Positions 57,091 to 64,000 of a stretch of DNA of 64,000 bases are shown in pieces. This DNA comes from Dichetophora obliterata. Its lineage: Eukaryota > Arthropoda > Insecta > Diptera > Sciomyzidae. The stretch is from NCBI GenBank assembly GCA_963920525.1, contig OY986435.1, positions 103,216,615-103,280,614 of the forward strand, in the 5' to 3' direction. The translations under genes were made by a program, and so were the position numbers. Each line of letters starts with the position of its first letter. The stretch's first letter is position 1. The notes below the pieces were generated by a model that was not told the origin of the DNA, did no database searches, and worked only from the letters and a program-made list of their open reading frames with translations.

Positions 57091-57721
57091 CGGTTAAAAA
57101 TCTTGGACTAAATTTTAAACTTTTTTGGATTACATATAGGAAAAAACCATAAATAGATTACTTTTTTATCCAAGAGAAAGTTTAAATTTTTCAAACCAAA
57201 AAAGACTAGTTTTCAATCCGCAAAAAGTTTAAAAAAAAAAAAAATATTAATATAAACTTAAATAAAAAACTTTTCTGACCAGCTCAAGATTTGATCACAC
57301 GTCCTCTGTTCTGCTGGTCGAACGCCTTATACACTCGTCCATCTGAGTTGTTGAGAAAGTTACGCTTATTTTGCATCATAACGAATGCAAGTAAGCTTGC
57401 AGTAAGGAACCAAGCGAGCAGAAACATGGGTTCGAGCCCAGCCAAATAAAAGAAAAATAAAAAATATATTGACCAGTTCGTGATTTGAACACACGTCCTC
57501 TGATGTGATGGTTCAATACCTTATTCACTCGTCCAACTCAGTTGCTAACATAGTTTCGCTTATTTTGCATCATTACGAATGCTAGTAAGTTATTTTCAAG
57601 AACGTGGATTTGAGACCCAGCTATATTAAAGTAATTTTTGGATTTAAAAATAGTACTTTTTGAATTAAAAATTCTTTTAAATACAAGTTTGGATTTAAAA
57701 GTAGTCCAAAATTTTTAACCG
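57091..57721. mobile_element. 631-bp TIR element with a dimer of tRNA-like modules
   Basis: Perfect-to-near-perfect ends CGGTTAAAAATCTTGGACTA and complement TAGTCCAAAATTTTTAACCG. The empty site is seen in copy 1 at 55078-55375. The interior is a tandem dimer (57284-57441 and 57468-57626) of the module also found at 49040-49345. Confidence 0.75.
57284..57626 (-). repeat. two tRNA-like modules in tandem
   Basis: In each, the minus strand has box A (TGGACGAGTGTATAAGG; TGGACGAGTGAATAAGG) and box B (GATCAAATC; GTTCAAATC), with T-rich tracts following. The plus strand has a box B (GGGTTCGAGCCC in the first, a decayed GGATTTGAGACCC in the second). Linker GCTTATTTTGCATCATWACG is common to both. Confidence 0.6.
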
Positions 57722-57840
57722 TGCATACACATAAAAATCTATTTGTTTGTCGTTTTAATGCAATTTCTAAACCAAATTTGGAATATATTGAAAAAATACC
57801 TATTTTGAAAAAGTGGGAGGCTTCGATTTCAAGATTAATA

Positions 57841-58426
57841 ATGTGGTACAAAATAATTAAAAAACATTTAAAAAGAAAAATGCAATTAGAAACAATATAT
57901 TGAAGTATTACATACAAATTTTGAGCAACTAAAAAAAAAGTTTAAAGCAAAGAGAAATATATAACATAAAAAAAGAAATAAGAAGAATTTATTCAAAAAT
58001 TTTGATTTGGTAGCTAAACACGCCGCGACATTACTATATCGGTGTCTTATATTGGTTTTTTTCTAATTTAAAAGTTAGCCTTTAAAAAAAAAATTGGCAA
58101 CACTAGGATTTATTTCATTCATAAATTCACACAGCGGCCATTGTTAACATTAGCATTCCATGCAATAATTTCGTTTTTTTGGAAGGAAGTAACGTGGTTT
58201 TTGTATGTATATAATTGTATTTAACATGAAGTAAAATACTTTGCAAATTTTTATTTTCGTTTTGAAACCACTCAACAACAATCGTGATGGAAAAGCTAAG
58301 TAGCGTAATTAGCAACTGACTTATTCACCTCAATATTTTAGCAAATGGACCCCTTATACATTGGGCAAGACTGCAAAGCAAGAATTTGAGTTTGTAGGCA
58401 AATTGTGGTGAGTTAACGTGAATTTT
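57841..58426. other. intron sequence, no gene seen
   Basis: No recognised gene. Confidence 0.4.
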
Positions 58427-58563
58427 CGATGACGAGAGACGTCGACGTCGTTTGCTAAAGCTGCCAAACTTTATATACAAAATCAACTTTTCTGTCTCTG
58501 TCACTCATTCACAAGTTTGACAGCCTTAGCAAACGACATTGACGTCGCTTACACCTTGATTTC
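58427..58563. mobile_element. small foldback, 137 bp
   Basis: Left GACGTCGTTTGCTAAAGCTG, right complement CAGCCTTAGCAAACGACATT plus GACGTC at both outer ends. Confidence 0.65.
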
Positions 58564-58995
58564 TTACACCATGCTCTGTACTGGCAAGTTTTTGTGTTCC
58601 ATTTGTCATTTTCGCAATTTTGGCGTTGCGCTTCTTTTTATTTTTCGCATATGAAGGCGAGTTTGCTATATTCGGTTGTACTGCAATTTGTGTGTGAGTT
58701 CTTTTGATGATCTTGTTTTTAAGAAAATAAGCAAAGAAGACATGAAATTGAATTCAACTATTTTCACGTGCAGAAGCTTTCGGCAAGTTTAAAAGGGAAC
58801 GTCAAAAAACTTGCTTTCAAGTCTTTCCCAATATAAAACAGGTCATAGACAGTTGAGCTAAAACATATTCAGGTAAGGGTTAAGAAATTCGTGGTGAACG
58901 AATTTTTCTCGTACGTGTGTTTTACTTCACCACTTTTCGGGTTCCCCACAGAAGTTTCCTATCTTGTTATCTTTGCACTGCGTTGATGACCTCTG

Positions 58996-59344
58996 CATGG
59001 TAGAAGGATTGAGGTATATGCAGCGCTGACTGTGCTCTCTTTCCATACTGCCATGTCTGTCAAATTTAGCTGTGTGGCGAATGGAAACAAAAGAAAATAA
59101 AGAAAAAGTTTTGCTTCGTTTTGACAATTTCGGCAGTATGCTCTCATCTGGTGCATATACCCATGGTAGAAGAATACAGGTATATGCACCAGATGAGAGC
59201 ATACTGCCGAAATTGTCAAAACGAAGCAAAACTTTTTCTTTATTTTCTTTTGTTTCCATTCGCCACACAGCTTAATTTGACAGACATGGCAGTATGGAAA
59301 GAGAGCATAGTCAGCGCTGCATATACCTCTATCCTTTTACCATG
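58996..59344. repeat. near-perfect palindrome with 166-bp arms
   Basis: Arms 58996-59161 and 59179-59344 differ at only a few bases; the loop is 17 bp. The unit CATGGTAGAAGGATTGAGG (or GAATACAGG) plus TATATGC occurs four times: at the left end, at the loop, at the right end and again inverted to 59370. The open frames here are mirror images of each other and not genes. Confidence 0.9.
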
Positions 59345-59370
59345 CATATACCTGTATTCTTTTACCATGG

Positions 59371-60179
59371 ACCACTGCATTAAACCGTGAGTGATATTTT
59401 GGTTTAATGGTTCTCATCTTATTGGTAATGAAAGACCGCATACCCAATAAAATAATATCCTGTACCATGAGAGTCGCGGCAATCACATTTCTATAATCGA
59501 AACATAATTTCACTTAAAATTGCGATAAAAATTATTTAATTCAGTCAATTTGCTTATGGAAAGCAAACCTTGCAGTCCACTTGTAACAGGAATACTTAAA
59601 TAAACTCTCAATAATATTTCTATATTTGGATATACATACCTCGCAAAGATAATTTTTGATATCTTGTTCCTCTTCTTGCAATACATTAATAAGAAAGCAT
59701 TTTGAATGAAATACAACTTTTCAAATTCGCAACTAAAGTTGTTTTAAAATAAGCCACGAAATTGTTCTGCTGTCCTTCAGATGTTGCGGCCACCAAAATA
59801 ATTCCGCCCTCTTAATGCTATACACTTAGCAAAACATTTAAAAAATGTTTCAATGCATTACCCCAATACTTGATTCAATAATACCTTATATTAAGTCAGA
59901 AAGATCAAAAATGCATTAATCGCATTACGTTATTCATTGATTTGTTCTTAAAACTACCGCCAATGACATGCCCATATTAAAGTAATACTTTCTTTAACCC
60001 AAAAGTAATCGTTTGCTACAGTTTTCTGCAATATTTTATTCATTGCATGTAAGTGAAATATTTGCTTTAGTTAGTTTTCCTTAAGGGAGGTTTTATTCAA
60101 ATAATTTTTATTAAACTGTTTATTGCTGTACGACTATTCAAGAATATGCACAAAAAATTCTTATCAATCCCGCTTATAA
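59371..60179. other. intron sequence, no gene seen
   Basis: No recognised gene or repeat ends. Confidence 0.4.
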
Positions 60180-61250
60180 TACAAATGCTACAGGGCTTAA
60201 AACTATGTGTGCCAGAGTAACTTTTAACGCGTTTTCCTCGAAACATACTTTTTTAAAACGGGCCACACTTATGCAAACAAACTAATCGACTGATTTTAAT
60301 TTTTTTTTAATCCGTTTGTAATGTAATTCCACACAATATTTTACTAAAATGAGCGACTTTGGAAAATTTCTCTAGTTTTTACCAGCAACAATATAGTAAA
60401 AAAATCGTAGATTTTAGGACTTCTTTTCCACGCTTCATAATTTTCTTAATTTTCTATATTTTCATTCCATTTTGTTAAAAGATGTGTATTCAAGGGTCTA
60501 ATTTCGAATGCCGAGCCAAATTATGATGTGGCCCTTTTCACCTTTTTTTAAGAATACCAACTTTAGCGCCATCTTTATATATAAAAATAAATGTTAAATA
60601 TAAATAATTTTTACTTATAATGATGATGTAAAATTAACATGAAAATGAAATTTTTTAGATATGATTTAGAATTTTTTAGATAAATAACATCTTCTAAAAT
60701 ATGCCTTAATTTTAACTTTACAAATTTTTTTTTAATTTTTCGATAGTTTATATATTCAAGAATATCTTCTTCGAATTATTTTAAAAGCTATAACCATTTT
60801 AGTGATGTCAGTTAGTTTGCCTCAAACTTAACTTAAAACTTTAAACGGTTGACATGATGTCTCAAGTTCTAATGGACCGATTAACTTAAAATTTGGTGTG
60901 GGCCTTTTTTATATATCCCTATAAAGCCCGAACTAGGATTATGTAAATAATTTTGTTTTTTAATATTTTTAAAAAATTCATAGCTTTGAAAAAAAGTAAA
61001 AAAAATTACTTTCCTTTTAAACAGTCGCCATTTCACAAAAAATTGTCATGTTGCTTTCCCAGTTCTTACATTCTTACTAATTAATATTTTTTTTTCAGAT
61101 AACTAGACAGGTTGAAATCGTGTCAACATGGAGGCACCCTTTTTTAGCACCCCCACTCAACCAGACTGTAATTTTTTCAATGTTTAATGTTTTTTTTGAA
61201 ATTTTGAAATATTAATAAACACATAATAAAAAAAATGGATGTTTAAACTT
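60180..61250. mobile_element. decayed non-coding relatives of the TTAA element 3' region
   Basis: AACTTTTAACGCGTTTTCCT and CTCGAAAC (60215) resemble 45225-45260 in the Kolobok-like element. A second, weaker match starts near 60830, and TTTTTTTTTCAGA followed by CACCCTTTTTT (61090-61150) resembles 45540-45595. No ends found. Confidence 0.35.
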
Positions 61251-62203
61251 TTAATTGGTTCTTTTTTATCGACCCTCAAAAGAGGCCCTAAACTCGGGCG
61301 TCTACATTAGAATATTGCCTTAAACATTTGTCGCTCAAAAATTTGGCCGCCCGAAATTGTACAGCAATCGTCAAACTGTTTATAGATTTATCTTGAGTTT
61401 CTTTATAAACTAGGTACGATAATATTTTTCCGCTCTGTCAATTCTGCTGCAACCAAATTGATTCCGTTCCTAACTTTTTGTTTTCTTAAAAATTTTTCAG
61501 TCCTTAAAAATTTTGCCGCCCCTTAACTGTTGCTCCGTGAGGCCCGGGCCTAGACCTAAATAGACCAGTACTGGATATGTCTTCACTAGTTTTTATGAAG
61601 TGGCACAACAACGTCTTTTAGGCATTTTCGTAATTTATAACTTCCTAACTGAAAAAGTCTATTATAAAATAAGAACGTTATAAATTAGGCCCAATTATAG
61701 TTTGTTCAATTAACGGAAGAGTTTTTCAATCTTAGGAATTATGTATTTATTTTAAGATTAGTTATATTTGATCCCAACTGTATTAGCTTTATATGGAAAT
61801 ATAGTAAAACATTGACAGTTAAATAGCCGTTTTTGTGATATTCTTCAATTGATTGCTAAGATATTTTATCCAAGCCGAAATAAATACACTTTAATTTTTT
61901 TCTAAAGATCGCACAGTAAAACATTGCTTTATAAATATTTTATTTCTATTGACACTAGATCGTAGACATCACATTTGTTGATTGATGTAAATCTTACTCA
62001 AAACAATTAGAATATTATTACAGCTGAAGAGCAGAACACACAATTTGTTCACAAAATATAACACGAACTCAGTTCAAATTCACCGACAAAGATCGTGTTA
62101 AAGGAAAACTAAAGTTTTTATTAGTATGCCTCATTGTATTTTATCTTAATTTTTATTCGTTTACTTTGTGTCACAACACTGGTTTTTGCTTAAATCTACG
62201 CAC
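61251..62203. other. intron sequence, no gene seen
   Basis: AT-rich. Includes the proposed donor GTGCGT (62203-62198) of the first exon at its right edge. Confidence 0.45.
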
Positions 62204-62327
62204 CATTATCCTGTGTGTGTGAATTTTGAAGAGCATTTAAATACGTATCCTGTTGGAAAGGCGCCTCCGCACTGCTTAATGATATAAGCGCTGCGTAAAA
62301 CACACCTAAAACTAAAAGTTTTGTCAT
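62204..62327 (-). CDS. secreted protein of unknown function, exon 1 (signal peptide)
   Basis: ATG at 62327 opens MTKLLVLGVFYAALISLSSA, a clear signal peptide with likely cleavage after residues 20-22, then EAPFQQDTYLNALQNSHTQD N. A donor G|GTGCGT closes the exon in phase 1; without splicing a stop follows two codons later. Exon 2 at 35875 starts in the matching phase, giving ...DN-E-INTGYDYS. A TATA-like TATATAG lies about 80 nt upstream of the ATG. The pairing with exon 2 is inference from strand, phase and product type; another downstream exon between them cannot be excluded. Confidence 0.6.
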
Positions 62328-62375
62328 TGCGCAACAGCAATAATTACCAATCCAACTTTCAAAACCTAAAACAAA

Positions 62376-62410
62376 CTAAAAGCGAACTACGAAAGCAGTC
62401 CTATATAAAA
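62376..62410 (-). promoter_or_regulatory. candidate core promoter for the secreted-protein gene
   Basis: Minus strand TTTTATATAGG (62411-62401) followed about 25-30 nt later by an initiator-like TAGTTCG, then a 50-nt leader to the ATG. Confidence 0.45.
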
Positions 62411-62411
62411 C

Positions 62412-63407
62412 TTTGCTGTCAAACTGACCATTGATTATTTTCTTTATTTACATGCGTATTGCATCGACGTAGATATCATTCCCAGTAGGAAGAAAGTCAT
62501 TGTATATGCACTCACAAAAACATTTCCGGCTGTAATTCAGAAAAGAAAAATTGAAATTCAGAATTTCAGTACAATTGGAAATGTACTGAAGAGAAGATTG
62601 CAAAAGTGGGCACTACAACAAAATAAAATGATTCTGCATTCTAAATATTAAATTCTACTGTTCCTATGAAATTTGGGGGCAATAAATATAAAAATATATG
62701 ACATCAACGCAGGGTATTGGAACATTGTAAAACGCTAAGTACCTTCGGGTCATTTATGTATATGGAGGCTTGAAAATAGAAAACAATAGAACATGGAGTG
62801 GAAAAAATCAAGCATTCTCTAAGCAAGAAGGCTATGGGTTCTCATTCATGCATAAAATTGATGCATTGGGTGCAAAAATGGCGTGAGAGCCTTTCACGCC
62901 CTTTCTGCACAAATAGCAGATAATGTTTATAATATCATATTGTCGTTTTATGCAAAAAGGGCGTTTGGCTTGACGCCCTTTTGCGTCCCAACTGTTTTTC
63001 ATATGATATGGGCGTGTGACAAAACGTCGATATGTGAGCAACTTTAAAGATATTTGATAGTGTTGACCAATTATTAGGAGTGTGAACTATTCATGAATAA
63101 GACGAGTTCGATTTCCATCGGACTCAGAAATATATATAATAATATCCCATAATATCACAAAAAAATGTATTTAATTAAATTGATAGAAAGGTAGAGCTGA
63201 TAGATTTTTGGGGTTCCTTTTATCCTCTTAACCTTTTACATCAAAAAACCGACCTTATTTCTATTAAGACATCGACTTTATCTGAATCATGTGATGTGTG
63301 CAAGAGGAAAAAGTAGTTGCATATTGTTGAATGAAAGTAGTCGAGATATATGTTCAATATAATCTGGTCAATGTAATGTTATATAAAAGCTTTAAAATTA
63401 TTTCTAG
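62412..63407. other. upstream region, no gene seen
   Basis: Between the promoter of the minus-strand gene and the candidate plus-strand exon. A direct/inverted motif CACGCCC/GGGCGT occurs at 62880-63010 (for example AAAGGGCGTTTGGCTTGACG). Confidence 0.4.
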
Positions 63408-63568
63408 TTCAACGTTGTGGTTTGAGCTCAGAAAAAATTAAAGATATTTTGTCCCTAACGCCTTTCATGCGAATAGAAAATCCAGATTGGCTCAAAAAGA
63501 TATTAACGTTTGAAAAAGAAACAAGTGATGGATGTGAGTCAACCGATACATGTGGATCTGACGAATAG
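63408..63568 (+). CDS. candidate last exon of an unidentified gene
   Basis: Follows an acceptor ATTATTTCTAG and reads QRCGLSSEKIKDILSLTPFM then RIENPDWLKKILTFEKETSD and an acidic end to TAG. An AATAAA at 63693-63698 could end the transcript. No upstream exon was identified and no family recognised. A longer antisense frame covers the same bases but has no splice or domain support. Confidence 0.35.
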
Positions 63569-64000
63569 GAAACATAAAGATCAAAGGTTTTACAAAGCAT
63601 TTCTCGATCCAATCCGTATGTTTCATTAAATTTTTCTACTTTCAGAAAGAACATAGCATTTAGAACACTTTTGTTATCAAAAATATGTATTAAATAAATA
63701 TTTTTCCCCACCAATTATAAAAAATGCAAATAAATAAACCAATAAAATTGGTAATCTTATTAATCACTTGATTAACAAAGTGTTTAGACTTGTTATATTT
63801 TTCTGTATCATTACTTATGACTAGAGAGGATTAAAATATGCACGATAAAAGTCAATTATAAGCGTATCAAAAAGCTCGAAAAATCGCAGAAATATGCTCG
63901 ATAATACACCATAAAAAGTAAAATGAAACAAAACTTAAAATTTTTTGGAACGGAATATACATATTTATAAGCTTATAAATTATAAAAGGGAATTATATTT
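63569..64000. other. possible 3' UTR and right flank
   Basis: Holds the AATAAA at 63693; otherwise AT-rich with no feature. Confidence 0.4.

Larger units (their letters stand above)
56908..57840. repeat. 0.3-kb interspersed repeat, copy 2, interrupted
   Basis: 56908-57090 and 57722-57840 together match 55078-55375; the TIR element 57091-57721 sits between them, so it inserted into this copy. Confidence 0.75.

Noticed and set aside
58927..59390. Several 67-113 codon frames on both strands
   Set aside because: They are mirror images produced by the 166-bp palindrome and share identical peptide stretches on opposite strands.
63409..63714. Minus-strand 101-codon frame
   Set aside because: No domain or splice support; the plus strand has an acceptor, stop and poly(A) signal.
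1..64000. CRISPR arrays, operons, bacterial insertion sequences
   Set aside because: None seen; gene structure, introns and element types are those of an insect genome.

Overview
This is AT-rich eukaryotic DNA from a fly genome, crowded with transposons. The evidence for a dipteran is a ribosomal protein L6 gene with a fly-type sequence, short insect-style introns, a mariner with the DD41D spacing of the rosa group (described from a tephritid), and Ty3/Gypsy, CR1/Jockey-like, RTE, hAT, Helitron and TTAA-target elements. A cyclorrhaphan fly, perhaps a tephritid, fits best; this is inference. There is no sign of bacterial sequence, an operon or CRISPR.

Host genes are few. RpL6 (4857-5645, minus) is an uninterrupted reading frame. 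A secreted protein of unknown function is split over three exons on the minus strand. Its signal-peptide exon is at 62204-62327 and its two other exons are at 35368-35875. The reading phases fit, so intron 1 would be about 26 kb, and nearly everything between 36 and 62 kb (TTAA elements, hAT, mariner, foldbacks, tRNA-like repeats) would lie inside it. A possible last exon of another gene lies at 63408-63568 (plus).

Layout: 1-2790, Ty3/Gypsy element A in the order integrase-LTR-gag, running off the left edge. 2924-4632, four inverted-repeat elements (MITEs). 4857-5692, RpL6. 6433-7396, a decayed spliced Myb/SANT-like gene. 7741-16940, one hAT transposon cut in two by a 5.9 kb CR1/Jockey-like retrotransposon (9580-15491) and also carrying a 1 kb element with TTA target duplications. 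17667-17978, a foldback. 18190-22889, degraded but LTR-bounded Gypsy element B. 23690-25909, RTE element lacking its 3' end. 26541-27889, a terminal-inverted-repeat (TIR) element with a spliced, decayed gene. 28071-35266, a Helitron holding Gypsy element C, which holds a hAT derivative (three nested levels). 35368-35875, the secreted-protein exons. 37480-42773, a Helitron fragment, MITEs and a TTAA element. 43789-48954, a second hAT interrupted by a Kolobok/Mutator-like TTAA element. 49040-51048, tRNA-like repeat and MITEs. 52156-55020, a large foldback with a tRNA-bearing TIR element in its centre and a mariner in one arm. 55078-57840, a duplicated 0.3 kb repeat, one copy of which carries a TIR element with a dimer of tRNA-like modules. 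58427-59344, foldbacks, one with 166-bp arms.

The order of insertion can be read in several places because target-site duplications and reading frames close up across insertions. All boundaries and translations were made by eye and no database search was possible.
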